Shown: positions 7,842-16,854 of the stretch, piece after piece
How the letters are laid out: every line of letters starts with the position of its first letter
Position numbering within the stretch: the first letter of the stretch is position 1
Origin: JAICND01 sp035281425
GTDB lineage: Bacteria > Actinomycetota > Acidimicrobiia > Spongiisociales > ZC4RG35
Assembly (NCBI GenBank): GCA_035281425.1
Contig: DATEDX010000065.1
Coordinates: 1 to 54,064 of the forward strand
Direction: 5' to 3'
DNA: 54,064 bases
Notes under the pieces: model-generated
Databases searched by the model: none
The model's input: the letters and a program-made list of their open reading frames with translations, nothing else
What the model was told of the DNA's origin: nothing
Translations under genes and position numbers: made by a program

Positions 7842-9220
7842 TGCGAGCCGACGTGCTCTTGCTGTTCGGGATATCGGGCGACCTGGCTTATCGCAAGCTG
7901 TTTCCCGCCCTCTATGACCTGGCTGCCGAACACAAACTGGAAGTGCCGGTGATTGGGGTGGCGGCCTCGGAGTGGGACGACGACGACCTCCGCCGCCGGG
8001 CCCGAGAGTCGCTCGAGGACGCCGGCAAGAAGATCGACGAGGAGGTGTGGGAGCGACTGGCCGAGCGGTTGTGTTTCATCAGCGGACGTTACGAAAACCC
8101 CGAGTTGTACGACCGGTTGGCGGCCAAGGCGGGAGATCTGGCCCGCATGCCGGTCACCTACCTGGCCATCCCCCCCGACCTCTTTACGGTGGTGGTGGAA
8201 GGCATGGCCCGGGTGGGGCTCAACCGGGGACGGGTGGTGGTGGAGAAACCGTTTGGGCGCGACCTCGGCTCCGCCCGCCTGCTCAACCACACCCTCCACC
8301 ATCACTATCCCGAGTCGTCGATCTACCGCATCGACCACTTCCTGGGTAAAGAACCGGTCCTCAACCTGCTGGTCTTCCGCTTTGCCAATGCCCTCCTCGA
8401 GCCGGTCTGGAACCGGCATTTCATCGACAACGTCCAGATCACCCTCGCCGAGTCGTTCGGGGTGGAAAGCAGAGGAGCGTTCTACGACTCGGTCGGTACG
8501 GTCAAAGACGTCGTCCAGAACCATCTCCTCCAGGTAGTCAGCCTCCTTGCCATGGAACCACCGGTGTCGGCCGAGGCCGATGCCCTTCGCGACGAGACGG
8601 TCAAGGTGCTGAAGTCGATCCGCAGCTTCGAACCCGACGAGGTGATTCGGGGCCAATACCAGGGCTATCGGGAGGAACCGGGGGTTGCGCCTGATTCGAT
8701 GGTGGAGACCTTCACCGCCCTCCGGATCGAAATCGACTCCTGGCGTTGGGCCGGGGTGCCCTTCTACGTCCGGGCGGGCAAATACCTGGCCAGCACCGTC
8801 ACCGAAGCGGTGGTTGAGTTCAAGGAGCCACCGCGGATGCTCTTCTCCGATGACCGGCGCGCCCCTCACGCCAACACCCTCCACTTCCGGATGAAACCCG
8901 ACTATCTGATCGGCCTGGGCTTGCAGGCCAAGCTTCCCGGCGAGGCCCTCATTTCCCATGAGGTCTTCCTCGACGTCCAGACCGAAGAAGAACTCGGGGT
9001 GGAGGGTCCCGAGGCTTACGAGCGATTGTTGGGTGATGCCCTGGAGGGCGACCAGCGGCTTTTTGGCCGCTGGGATGCGGTGGAAGAAGCGTGGCGGATC
9101 GTTGAGCCGATTGTCCGACAACCCCGCCCGATCGAGGTCTACCCGCGGGGCAGTTGGGGTCCGGAGTCAGCCCGGAGCTTGATCGGTCCCCACCGCCACT
9201 GGCACGCGGGGGAAAGTTGA
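7841..9220 (+). CDS. zwf: Glucose-6-phosphate 1-dehydrogenase
   Basis: A 459-residue enzyme oxidising glucose 6-phosphate to 6-phosphogluconolactone, the entry to the oxidative pentose phosphate pathway. The N-terminal nucleotide motif is LFGISGDLAYRKLFPAL; the active site RIDHFLGKEPV (about residues 163-173) contains the catalytic His and the substrate-binding Lys. Length is slightly shorter than most homologues (about 490-510). It is coupled to gnd by a one-base overlap. The lactonase gene that should complete the pathway lies 25 kb away at 34266-34955. It converges on korB with only 33 bases between stops. Confidence 0.95.
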   Translation: MRADVLLLFGISGDLAYRKLFPALYDLAAEHKLEVPVIGVAASEWDDDDLRRRARESLEDAGKKIDEEVWERLAERLCFISGRYENPELYDRLAAKAGDLARMPVTYLAIPPDLFTVVVEGMARVGLNRGRVVVEKPFGRDLGSARLLNHTLHHHYPESSIYRIDHFLGKEPVLNLLVFRFANALLEPVWNRHFIDNVQITLAESFGVESRGAFYDSVGTVKDVVQNHLLQVVSLLAMEPPVSAEADALRDETVKVLKSIRSFEPDEVIRGQYQGYREEPGVAPDSMVETFTALRIEIDSWRWAGVPFYVRAGKYLASTVTEAVVEFKEPPRMLFSDDRRAPHANTLHFRMKPDYLIGLGLQAKLPGEALISHEVFLDVQTEEELGVEGPEAYERLLGDALEGDQRLFGRWDAVEEAWRIVEPIVRQPRPIEVYPRGSWGPESARSLIGPHRHWHAGES

Positions 9221-9238
9221 CAGCGGCAAGCGCCCCAG

Positions 9239-9259
9239 GCTGATAGCTGATAGCTAGCT
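9239..9259 (+). repeat. Heptamer tandem array (GCTGATA type)
   Basis: Two perfect GCTGATA units (9239-9252) and a degenerate GCTAGCT unit fill the gap between the convergent zwf and korB genes. The third unit supplies the last codons and the TAG stop of korB (CTA at 9254-9256). The same 7-bp family occurs at 16855 and 24242. Confidence 0.7.
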
Positions 9260-10270
9260 GGCGGGGACTTCCCAGGTGCCGGCCGAGCGGATGAGGGCGG
9301 CGAGGTCGCCCGGGCCTTTCTTGGTCTGGGCGTCGACTAGCTGCTGGTTGAGGCCCGAGTCGTAGGTGGGGCGTTCCACTTGCCGGAAGATTCCCACCGG
9401 GGTGGGACCGTAAGGACCGTGCGACAGCCGGGAGAGGGCGAAGGCGACAGTGGGATCGGCTCGCCCGGCGTCGTGGACGAGGATCCGGGAGGGGTCGACC
9501 TTCGAGGTCTCGACGACTTTGGCCTGTCCGTCCTCGAAGATGACCGCCTTCTCACCAGCCGTTCCGAAGGTGATGGGTTTGCCGTGGACGAGGTCGATAC
9601 GGTTGAAGCTCCGCTCCTCTTTGCCGGTGAGCTGCAGGAAGGCCTTGTCGTTGAAGACGTTGCAGTTCTGATAGAGCTCGATGAAGGCGGTTCCCTGATG
9701 CTGATGGGCCGCCTCCAAGATCCCGGTGGTGTGGGCACGGTCCATATCGATGGTGCGGGCGACGAAAGAGGCTTCCGCTCCCAGCGCCAGGCTCACCGGG
9801 TTGAACGGGTGATCGAGCGAGCCCATCGGAGTGGACTTGGTGTGCTTCCCCGCCTCCGAGGTGGGGGAGTATTGACCTTTGGTCAGCCCGTAGATCTGGT
9901 TGTTGAAGAGCAGGATCTTGAGGTTGAAGTTGCGGCGCAGGACATGGATGAGGTGGTTGCCGCCGATGGAGAGGGCATCCCCATCTCCGGTTACCACCCA
10001 CACCTCCAAGTCGGGCCGGGTGGCGGCGATACCGGAAGCAATGGCGGGCGCCCGTCCATGGATGGAGTGCATCCCGTAGGTGTTCATGTAGTAGGGGAAA
10101 CGGGAGGAGCATCCGATCCCCGACACGAAGACGATCTTCTCCCGGGCGACTCCCATGGTGGCCATGTAGTTCTGGACGGCGGCGAGGATGGTGTAATCGC
10201 CGCAGCCGGGGCACCAGCGCACCTCTTGATCGGTTTGGAAGTCGGCTCGGCCATAGGTGGGGGCGGTCAT
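9254..10270 (-). CDS. korB: 2-oxoacid:ferredoxin oxidoreductase, beta subunit
   Basis: A 338-residue thiamine-pyrophosphate-binding subunit. Characteristic segments are RWCPGCGDYTIL (residues 18-29), the TPP/Mg signature VTGDGDALSIGGNH and NNQIYGLTKGQYSPTS. With KorA it oxidises 2-oxoglutarate (or a related oxoacid) to an acyl-CoA, CO2 and reduced ferredoxin. Its ATG overlaps the korA stop by four bases. The last stop codon lies inside a short heptamer repeat. Substrate preference for 2-oxoglutarate is the usual actinobacterial assignment and is inferred. Confidence 0.93.
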   Translation of the reverse strand: MTAPTYGRADFQTDQEVRWCPGCGDYTILAAVQNYMATMGVAREKIVFVSGIGCSSRFPYYMNTYGMHSIHGRAPAIASGIAATRPDLEVWVVTGDGDALSIGGNHLIHVLRRNFNLKILLFNNQIYGLTKGQYSPTSEAGKHTKSTPMGSLDHPFNPVSLALGAEASFVARTIDMDRAHTTGILEAAHQHQGTAFIELYQNCNVFNDKAFLQLTGKEERSFNRIDLVHGKPITFGTAGEKAVIFEDGQAKVVETSKVDPSRILVHDAGRADPTVAFALSRLSHGPYGPTPVGIFRQVERPTYDSGLNQQLVDAQTKKGPGDLAALIRSAGTWEVPAS

Positions 10271-12138
10271 CGTTCCAGCACCTCCACCAGCGCCTCCTCT
10301 ATCTCGGAGATCTTGAACGGCTCCCCGGCCACCTTGTTAAAGCCGCGGGCGTCGACCAGGAACTCGGAGCGCACCAGCTTCACCAACTGTCCGGCGTTTA
10401 GTTCAGGAACCAGCACCTTGGGGAAGGCTCTCAGCACCTCACCTAGGTTGGCCGGGAAGGGGTTGAGGTAGCGGAGATGGGCCCTTGCCACCCGGTGCCC
10501 TTTGCCTCGCACCCGGTTGATGGCAGCCCTGATGGTGCCGTAGGTGGAGCCCCAGCCGATCACCAACAACTCGGCGCCTTCATCGGCATCGAGGGCCAGT
10601 GGGGGGATGTCGTTGGCGATGTTGGCGATCTTCCAGGCCCGGCTGTCGGTCATCAACTGGTGGTTCCCGGGTTCGTAGGAGATGTCACCGGTGACGGCCT
10701 CTTTCTCCAGACCTCCAATCCGATGTTCCAGTCCCGGCGTGCCCGGGATCGCCCAGGGGCGGGCGAAGGTGTCGAGGTCCCGCATGTAGGGAAGGAAGTG
10801 GCCATTGCCGTTGAGGATGGTGGCGAAAGGCACCGAGATGTCGGGAAGCCGGTCGACGTCGGGCAGGTTCCATGGCTCGGAGCTGTTGGCGACATGGTTG
10901 TCGGAGAGAAGCATCACCGGGGTCATGTACTTGAGGGCGATCCGGGCGGCTTCCACCGTGAGGTCGAACGCCTCCGATGGCGAGGGTATGGCAAGGACGG
11001 GGAGGGGCGCCTCGCCGTGGCGCCCGAAGAGCGCCATGAGCAGGTCGGACTGCTCCACCTTGGTGGGCATCCCCGTGGAAGGTCCTGCCCGTTGCACGTC
11101 GACGACGATGAGCGGCAGTTCGGTGGCCACCGCCAGCGATAGGCCTTCGCTCTTCAGGGCGATGCCGGGCCCGGAGGTTCCGGTGACGGCGAGGTTGCCG
11201 GCGAAGGCGGCACCGATGGCCGAGCCGATGGCGGCGATCTCGTCTTCGGCCTGGAAGGTGCGTACCCCGAAATTCTTGTGCAGGGAGAGTTCATGGAGGA
11301 TGTCGGAAGCCGGGGTGATCGGGTAGCTGCCGTAGAAGAGGGGCAGCTTGGCGCATTGGGCGGCTGCGATCAGTCCCCAGGCGAGGGCCGTGTTGCCGGT
11401 CACGTTGGTGTAGGTGCCGGGAGCGAGTTTGGCCGGCCTGACCTCAACGATGGTCTTGGCGGCTTCAGTGGTGAAACCGAAGTTCCATCCGGCCCGGAAG
11501 GCGGCGATGTTGGCGGCTGCCACTTCGGGCTTGCGGGAGAACTTCTTCTCTACCCATTCGATGGTCGGCTCCAGCGGCCGGGTGAAGAGCCAGGCGAGCA
11601 GACCCAGGGCGAAGAAGTTCTTGGAGCGAAGCACGTCCCGGCCGGTGACCCCGGAGTCTTTGACCGCCTCTTTGGTGAGGGTGTCCATGGGCACTTCGAT
11701 GATCCGGAACCCGGCCATCGCCTCGCTTTCCAGCGGGTTGGTCTTGTACCCCGCCTTGGCGAGGTTGCGCTCGTCGAAGGCCTCGGTGTTGACGACCAGC
11801 GTTCCCCCCGGCCGCAGATCCTCCAGGTTGGCCCGGAGGGCGGCCGGATTCATGGCTACCAGGCAGTCGGGGGCGTCGCCGGCAGTGAGGATGTCGAAGT
11901 CGGCGATCTGGACCTGGAATGAGGAAACCCCCGGCAGGGTGCCGGCGGGGGCACGGATCTCGGCCGGGAACGAGGGCAAGGTTGAGAGATCGTTGCCGAA
12001 GTAGGCGGAGGCGTCGGTGAAACGGCTTCCGGCTACTTGCATACCATCGCCGGAGTCGCCGGCAAAGCGGATAACGATGCGGTCGGTTACTTGTCGTGAA
12101 GGCGCGGCGGCGAGGGCCGGGTCGGTTGTGGTCTCCAC
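10267..12138 (-). CDS. korA: 2-oxoacid:ferredoxin oxidoreductase, alpha subunit (gamma-alpha fusion)
   Basis: A 623-residue subunit. The N-terminal 200 residues are a fused gamma domain (RFAGDSGDGMQVAGSRF near residue 24 and the FPAEIRAPAGTLPGVSSFQ region), followed by the alpha domain with the YPITPASDILHE motif (about 274) and ATGTSGPG-like segment VTGTSGPGIALKSEG. This layout is the two-subunit KorAB type. The start is GTG 12138. The 121-base upstream gap holds AT-richer DNA (TTGCCTACAATT on the minus strand near 12240) that might be a promoter, with no firm -10/-35 pair. Forms an operon with korB. Confidence 0.93.
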   Translation of the reverse strand: METTTDPALAAAPSRQVTDRIVIRFAGDSGDGMQVAGSRFTDASAYFGNDLSTLPSFPAEIRAPAGTLPGVSSFQVQIADFDILTAGDAPDCLVAMNPAALRANLEDLRPGGTLVVNTEAFDERNLAKAGYKTNPLESEAMAGFRIIEVPMDTLTKEAVKDSGVTGRDVLRSKNFFALGLLAWLFTRPLEPTIEWVEKKFSRKPEVAAANIAAFRAGWNFGFTTEAAKTIVEVRPAKLAPGTYTNVTGNTALAWGLIAAAQCAKLPLFYGSYPITPASDILHELSLHKNFGVRTFQAEDEIAAIGSAIGAAFAGNLAVTGTSGPGIALKSEGLSLAVATELPLIVVDVQRAGPSTGMPTKVEQSDLLMALFGRHGEAPLPVLAIPSPSEAFDLTVEAARIALKYMTPVMLLSDNHVANSSEPWNLPDVDRLPDISVPFATILNGNGHFLPYMRDLDTFARPWAIPGTPGLEHRIGGLEKEAVTGDISYEPGNHQLMTDSRAWKIANIANDIPPLALDADEGAELLVIGWGSTYGTIRAAINRVRGKGHRVARAHLRYLNPFPANLGEVLRAFPKVLVPELNAGQLVKLVRSEFLVDARGFNKVAGEPFKISEIEEALVEVLER

Positions 12139-12259
12139 TTGGGGTTCTTCAGTAGCGGTGTTGCTTGGTAAAGGGGTTGGGTTGCTCTGACCTTATCGGT
12201 CTGGTGAGGGTCTCGGTATAGCCCCATCGCCATATTTGGAATTGTAGGCAATGTGGGGT

Positions 12260-13597
12260 TTAGACCAAGACACCGGGAGGGGGCCGATACCCGATCAGCC
12301 CCGCGGCCTCGGCCGCCGCCGCCAGGGCGAGCAGCTGTTCCTCCTGCCACCAGGTTCCAATCAGCTGTAAAGACACTGGGGGCGAGCCCGTTCCCAGGAG
12401 CGGTACAGCCAAGGCGGGGACCCCGCCGTGGTTGACCAGAGCCGAAAACCAGGAGAGGACGGGGCGATAGTGCTGACCGTCGATCTGGTCCACCCCAATC
12501 ACCTTGCGGAGGGCAGCCACGGCCGGGGTGGCGATGACGTCGGCTTGGGTGAAAGCGGTAGCCCAAGCCTCCAGCAAACGGGCCCGCCAAGCTTGGGCGT
12601 CGAGATATTGCTCGGGGGTGACTTCCTCGGCGGCCGAGAGGCGACGGCCCACCTCCTCGCCGTATGGCTCAGCCTCTCTCCGAAAACGGCGGTGGACGTG
12701 GGCCGCTTCCGCCCCGGCCAACTCCTGGATCATCCCCCAAGGGAGTAGTGGCGGTAGGTCGAGGTCGACCACCACCGCTCCTAGGTCGGAGAGATTCTGC
12801 AGGGCCTCCATCAAGGCGGCCGTCACCGGGGGTTGGCTGGGGCCTTCGAGCCAGGCCCGGGGCAGCCCCACCCGGACTCCAACCCAGGAGGCCGCCGTGG
12901 GGAGCGGAGGGGTCCCGGCCATCGCCCGGTAGGCGAGGGTGAGGTCGGTGACATTGGCGGCGAGAGGACCCACCGTGTCGAGAGAGGGAGCGAGGGGAAA
13001 CACTCCTTGGGTGGGGATGCGCCCGTGAGTTACCTTCAGCCCGAAGACACCGGTGAGAGCAGCCGGGACCCGCACCGATCCCCCGGTGTCGGTACCCAAA
13101 GACAGGGGGACGAGCCCGGCGGCCACTGCCACCGCCGACCCGCCCGACGATCCGCCGGGAGAGGTGGAAGGATCCCAGGGATTGCGGATAGGTCCGAACC
13201 AGGGGTTCTCCGAACTGAACCCGTAGGCAAATTCGTGGAGCCCGGCCCGGGCCACCATCACCGCCCCTGCCGTTTCCAACCGCTGGATCACCGGCGCCGA
13301 GCGGACCGCCACCTCCCGGTAGAAGCCGGATCCACAGGTGGTGGCCAGGCCCACCTGATCGATGATGTCTTTCACCACCACCGGCACCCCTGCCAAGGGT
13401 CCGGGGTGTCTACCCGCGGCCAGCGCCTGGTCGACGGCTTCAGCCTGCGCCAGGGCACCGGACCGGTCGATCAAGGTGCAGGCGTTGTAGCGCTCCTGAG
13501 CATCCTCCAAGCGGAGGAGCGCCTCTTCCACCGTGTCGCGGGCGGTGCGCCTTCCCTCCGCCACCTCGGCGGCAATGGTCGAGGCGCTCAGGTTCAC
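12260..13597 (-). CDS. Amidase signature family protein (GatA-like)
   Basis: A 445-residue amidase with the Ser-cisSer-Lys triad: Lys76 in VVVKDIID, Ser150/151 in TSPGGSSGGSA and Ser174 in GTDTGGSVR. The family includes the GatA subunit of the Asp/Glu-tRNA amidotransferase and free amidases; no gatB or gatC is near, and the DPST(S)PGGSSGG region fits stand-alone amidases equally. The start is taken as GTG 13597, which overlaps the stop of the DUF3048 gene (GTGA); a longer frame to 13720 would lie wholly over that gene and adds an unlikely Arg-rich head. Substrate unknown. Confidence 0.82.
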   Translation of the reverse strand: MNLSASTIAAEVAEGRRTARDTVEEALLRLEDAQERYNACTLIDRSGALAQAEAVDQALAAGRHPGPLAGVPVVVKDIIDQVGLATTCGSGFYREVAVRSAPVIQRLETAGAVMVARAGLHEFAYGFSSENPWFGPIRNPWDPSTSPGGSSGGSAVAVAAGLVPLSLGTDTGGSVRVPAALTGVFGLKVTHGRIPTQGVFPLAPSLDTVGPLAANVTDLTLAYRAMAGTPPLPTAASWVGVRVGLPRAWLEGPSQPPVTAALMEALQNLSDLGAVVVDLDLPPLLPWGMIQELAGAEAAHVHRRFRREAEPYGEEVGRRLSAAEEVTPEQYLDAQAWRARLLEAWATAFTQADVIATPAVAALRKVIGVDQIDGQHYRPVLSWFSALVNHGGVPALAVPLLGTGSPPVSLQLIGTWWQEEQLLALAAAAEAAGLIGYRPPPGVLV

Positions 13598-14643
13598 GAA
13601 ACGTCGATGCCGCTTTGCACCGGCACGACCGAAACCCAGATGAAGCCGGGAGGAACTAGGAGCGGGCTGCCGTCTTCGTTGCTGAAGGCGATCAGGTCGT
13701 CGCTTGACTCCCGCGCCCAACTACCGGAGGTCATTTTGCCGCCGGCGAAGACGAAGGCCTCTCCACTCCCCACCGTGTCCATGGCCGGAACCGCACTGCC
13801 ACTCCCCGACGGCGGCCGTTCCGTGTAGCGCTCGGCCAGCATCACTACCAGCGTCTGGGCGGTGAGGGGATAGCGCTCGCCTTCTTGGTCCATCAATTCC
13901 GCCTCGCTACCTCCGAATGAGCGGACGTAGGTTTTGCTGGTCGGGTCCCAGGTCCAGGTGACGACGAAGCTGCCACCGAAGCTCATCACGACCTCAGTGG
14001 CGGGGGCCGCAGTGGTGGGCAGCGGCCCGAACTGGAACAGTGGAGGTGGGGGATCGTCGGGGAACTCGCGGTCGTCGGCCACTTCCCGCAGTTGGAGAGT
14101 GTCGGCGTAGAGGTTGTGGGGGGCGCGGCGCCCGCTGATACGAAACATGCCGGGCCGAGAGTCACTGATGAGCGATACCCCTTCGTTGCGGATCTGCTGC
14201 AACACCCAAGACTGGCCGCCGGAGATGGCGAAGGTGGCCCCAAGCGGGTTAAGGAGTTTGCCGTCGCTGGGACGCCCGGAGCGGACCGGGCCGAGGTAAG
14301 TGGAGTCGGTGTCGTGGAATAGGGCGATGAAACGGGTGATCCCCTCCACGGGAAGTTCGATCACCGCGGCCGCGGCGTCAAGCCCGGATTGGGGGCGCGC
14401 ATTGGCGTGGTTGTCGATCTTGACGGCGAGCAGCCGGCGGTCGAGCAAGGTTTCGTCCACAACCGGCATCCCGTTGATCGGCGAGGTGGGAAGTACGACG
14501 GCGGAGGTGGTGGTGGAGATGACCCTGCTGGTGGTGGTCGCCGCGGCAGTGGTCGTGGTGGTGAGCATTGCAGTGGTGTTGGGAACGGTCGAATTCGAGC
14601 AGGCGGCGAGCAGCGCGAACGCGACCATTAGTGAGCGACGCAT
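13594..14643 (-). CDS. DUF3048 domain-containing lipoprotein (YerB-like)
   Basis: A 349-residue exported protein. Lipobox LLAAC puts lipidation at Cys15; residues 23-55 are a Thr-rich linker with runs of three to five Thr. The domain begins near residue 65 (LAVKIDNHANARPQSGLDAA, then VEGITRFIALF and GPVRSGR), the conserved start of DUF3048 proteins such as Bacillus YerB, whose function is not established. The C-terminal half (SGSWARESSDDLIAF) matches the family's second domain. It overlaps the amidase gene by four bases. Outer-face membrane location is inferred from the lipobox. Confidence 0.85.
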   Translation of the reverse strand: MRRSLMVAFALLAACSNSTVPNTTAMLTTTTTAAATTTSRVISTTTSAVVLPTSPINGMPVVDETLLDRRLLAVKIDNHANARPQSGLDAAAAVIELPVEGITRFIALFHDTDSTYLGPVRSGRPSDGKLLNPLGATFAISGGQSWVLQQIRNEGVSLISDSRPGMFRISGRRAPHNLYADTLQLREVADDREFPDDPPPPLFQFGPLPTTAAPATEVVMSFGGSFVVTWTWDPTSKTYVRSFGGSEAELMDQEGERYPLTAQTLVVMLAERYTERPPSGSGSAVPAMDTVGSGEAFVFAGGKMTSGSWARESSDDLIAFSNEDGSPLLVPPGFIWVSVVPVQSGIDVS

Positions 14644-14680
14644 GGGCCGATCCTATGCCCGGCCCTCCGGCTTTCCGAAA

Positions 14681-15076
14681 CTATCGCATGCTGCCGCGGA
14701 CCGGGAGGTGGGGCACCGCGGAGTCGGGTTGGTCGACGGCGATGGCCAATTCGATGCCGTCGGCATTGGAGTGAATTATGTAGACGGCGTCGATGTTGAC
14801 CCCGGAATCGGCCAGCTTGCGGGTGACTTGAGCCAGCTGGCCGGGGGCGTGGGGAAGGAAGGTAGTGAGGACGGCCCTCTCCTCGGCCGCCACTCCCGAT
14901 TCCCGGAGCGCTCGCCTGGCAGCGGCGGCGTCGTCCACCACCAACCGCACCATGCCCTCACCGTCGAATCCGAATGCGGCCAGGGCCTCGATGTTGACCC
15001 CGGCGCCGGCCAGAGCTTCGGTCAGCGAAGCCAGCATGCCCGGTCGGTTGTCCATCCGGACCACAAACTCGGTCAT
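14681..15076 (-). CDS. Tandem ACT domain protein
   Basis: A 131-residue protein made of two ACT modules and nothing else. Module 1 runs from residue 1 (FVVRMDNRPGMLASLTEAL, with GVNIEAL), module 2 from about residue 70 (LPHAPGQLAQVTRKLADSGV, with NIDAVYI). The RPGML and APGQL turns precede helix 1, where ACT domains bind amino acids. Such proteins usually act as amino-acid sensors or regulatory partners; no enzyme domain is attached, and the ligand cannot be predicted. It sits alone between the DUF3048 gene and a membrane protein on the same strand. Confidence 0.85.
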   Translation of the reverse strand: MTEFVVRMDNRPGMLASLTEALAGAGVNIEALAAFGFDGEGMVRLVVDDAAAARRALRESGVAAEERAVLTTFLPHAPGQLAQVTRKLADSGVNIDAVYIIHSNADGIELAIAVDQPDSAVPHLPVRGSMR

Positions 15077-15119
15077 GTCTCCAACCTAGTCCACTGCTGG
15101 CGGTGATGACGGGCCGCGG

Positions 15120-15926
15120 TCATTCCCCGCAACCGAAGCCGCCGTTGATGGCGGTGACCACCCCATCAGGGGTAGAGGCGGAGGCGCTCCCCCACAAGAG
15201 CCCCGGTCCGGCGGGTTCTACCTCCCACAAGGTGTCGAAGAGGGGGTCGTCGGTGACGGTGAGCTGGCTTCCATAGGCCGTCTCCAGGTCGGCGATGGTG
15301 GATCCGAGGCCGATCTGGCGGTCGGTGGTGAGGGTGTGGATCTCCCCCCCTCCCGCCGCCGCCGACTGGCTGTAGTGAAAGAAGTGGCGGGTGCCTTCCG
15401 GAGCCCAATCGGTGGCACCATTGGTGAAGAAAGCCTGCAGGCTGACCCACCGGACCAGGCGGGCTTCGGTCCCCGGGCAGGTGCCAAAGGCGGAGAAGCT
15501 GTCTACCCATCCGGTGTCTTCGTCGGGCGGCCCCAGGATCGAGGTGAGCCCGCTGATCGTGTCTTCGGCATCGGTCCCGAAATTGAGAGGTCCGAGGCTC
15601 TGCTCGGCCAGAACCAAAGAAGCGAGCGGATCGGTGGTGGTAGTGCTGGCTGCCTCGGTGGTGGTGGTGGAGACCGCGGTAGTCGTGGTGGTAGTGCTAG
15701 CACTGATGGTGGTGGTGGGGCCGGTGGTGGTGGGCCCGGCGACGAGAGTGGTAGAGGTGGCCATGGTGGTCGTGGTAGTGCCTCCGCCGCCTCCGAAGAC
15801 GGTGACTCCTACCAGGATCAGGCCGAATATGAGCAGTGCCCCCAGCACCCAGGCCGCCCGCCCGGCGAGGTCGGGCCGCTCGCCCGGCTCGGACGAGGGG
15901 GGAGGTTGGAGATGGCGTCCGGACAC
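15120..15926 (-). CDS. Membrane-anchored protein with Thr-rich linker, unknown function
   Basis: A 268-residue protein. Residues 1-25 are polar and cytoplasmic, 26-46 form one hydrophobic helix (AWVLGALLIFGLILVGVTVF), 50-105 are an extreme Thr-rich linker, and 106-268 form an extracytoplasmic domain with two cysteines likely to pair (Cys159-Cys266 region). The domain opens with LVLAEQSLGPLNFGTDAEDT, resembling a repeated type of actinobacterial exported domain of unknown role with a G-x-x-x-D-x-x-x-x-x-L start. No enzymatic motif was found. It lies just downstream of the SodX-like peptidase gene on the same strand. Confidence 0.75.
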   Translation of the reverse strand: MSGRHLQPPPSSEPGERPDLAGRAAWVLGALLIFGLILVGVTVFGGGGGTTTTTMATSTTLVAGPTTTGPTTTISASTTTTTTAVSTTTTEAASTTTTDPLASLVLAEQSLGPLNFGTDAEDTISGLTSILGPPDEDTGWVDSFSAFGTCPGTEARLVRWVSLQAFFTNGATDWAPEGTRHFFHYSQSAAAGGGEIHTLTTDRQIGLGSTIADLETAYGSQLTVTDDPLFDTLWEVEPAGPGLLWGSASASTPDGVVTAINGGFGCGE

Positions 15927-15935
15927 ACTGGCACC

Positions 15936-16379
15936 CTAGCCCTGGCTCTGGCTGGGCCCCCTTTTTCTCCCTGGGGAGGGGCCGCCTCCCATTCGGACCT
16001 GCCACCACACCCGGGCCAGGTCGCCAACCGGGACCGGGCCGAAGTGGCGGCTGTCGTCGCGGGTGGCAAGACGATTGTCAGAGAGGACGAAAGCGTGCCC
16101 GGGAGGGACCTTCCAGGCACCATCAGGGAAGGTGAGGCCCTGGCCCCACCCGTCGAGGGCTGGCCGGCCATCGATGATCACTTCACCCATATCGATTGCG
16201 ACCGTTTCTCCGGGCAGGCCGACCACCCGCTTCACCAACCTGAGCCAGGGCCGCTTCGGGTGTGGAAAGACCACTACATCTCCCCGCTCCACCCGGTTCC
16301 GGGCCGGCCGGCACAACAACACGTCTCCTTCGCGCAGCGACGGCAGCATCGAGTCACCGGCCACCCGGAATCTCCGCAT
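15936..16379 (-). CDS. sodX: S26 signal-peptidase-like protease, probable nickel SOD maturation peptidase
   Basis: A 147-residue protein of the type I signal peptidase fold. Ser10 in AGDSMLPSL is the nucleophile and Lys50 in RLVKRVVG the general base; LSDNR...DSRHFGPVP is the conserved C-terminal box. There is no N-terminal membrane anchor, unlike true LepB, which fits the small SodX peptidases that cleave the nickel SOD pro-sequence. It diverges from sodN across 57 bases, strong support for that role. The leader before ATG is short and lacks a Shine-Dalgarno sequence, so it may be leaderless. Confidence 0.87.
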   Translation of the reverse strand: MRRFRVAGDSMLPSLREGDVLLCRPARNRVERGDVVVFPHPKRPWLRLVKRVVGLPGETVAIDMGEVIIDGRPALDGWGQGLTFPDGAWKVPPGHAFVLSDNRLATRDDSRHFGPVPVGDLARVWWQVRMGGGPSPGRKRGPSQSQG

Positions 16380-16436
16380 CGTTTAAGGGAGTATGGTCGG
16401 GGGTACTGGCGACAATTCCGATAGGAGGTTCTGGCA

Positions 16437-16853
16437 ATGCGATGGTTCCGACCCATGGAGGTGGCTCACGCCCACTGCGATCTCTTTTGTGGTGTCTACG
16501 ACCCGGCCCAGGCCAAGATCGAAGCCATGTCGGTATTGAAGGCATGTGAGAAATACGCCGCTTCGGATGACGAGGTGTTCCGCCAGCGGGCGATTCTGAT
16601 CAAAGAGGAGCGGGCCGAACTGGTCAAACACCACCTGTCGGTGTTGTGGACCGACTTCTTCAAACCCCATCACCTGGAGGCTTTTCCCCAACTCCACGAC
16701 GTTTTCTGGAAGGCGATCAAGGCTGCCGGCGACGCCAAAAAGTCGAACGATGCTGAGGTGGCCCAGAAGCTGGTGGACGCCATTGACGAAGTTGCCGGCA
16801 TCTTCTGGCAGACGGAAGAGTCGAAGACCACCGGGGTCTATCCACCTTCGTAG
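16437..16853 (+). CDS. sodN: Nickel superoxide dismutase precursor
   Basis: A 138-residue protein that converts superoxide to oxygen and peroxide. The nickel hook is HCDLFCGVY at residues 13-21; His13, Cys14 and Cys18 would be His1, Cys2 and Cys6 after removal of the 12-residue pro-peptide MRWFRPMEVAHA. The rest (YDPAQAKIEAMSVL, IKEERAELVKHHLSVLWTDF, then KPHHLEAFPQLH) is typical NiSOD. The usual proline at hook position 5 is Phe here. AGGAGG at 16423-16428 is a strong Shine-Dalgarno sequence 8 bases before ATG. The divergent SodX-like peptidase presumably makes the cut. A cytoplasmic protein, no secretion signal. Confidence 0.95.
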   Translation: MRWFRPMEVAHAHCDLFCGVYDPAQAKIEAMSVLKACEKYAASDDEVFRQRAILIKEERAELVKHHLSVLWTDFFKPHHLEAFPQLHDVFWKAIKAAGDAKKSNDAEVAQKLVDAIDEVAGIFWQTEESKTTGVYPPS

Positions 16854-16854
16854 A

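Noticed and set aside
7736..9121. A 461-residue minus-strand open frame opposite zwf
   Set aside because: Composition is unlike a real protein and it lies wholly across a clear zwf; no start signal.
12139..12259. tRNA or small RNA gene
   Set aside because: No cloverleaf, GTTCRA box or stable stem was found in this 121-base gap; it is probably just the kor promoter region.
13598..13720. Longer amidase start
   Set aside because: It overlaps the end of the DUF3048 gene and adds an Arg/Gln-rich head; GTG 13597 gives a normal four-base overlap.
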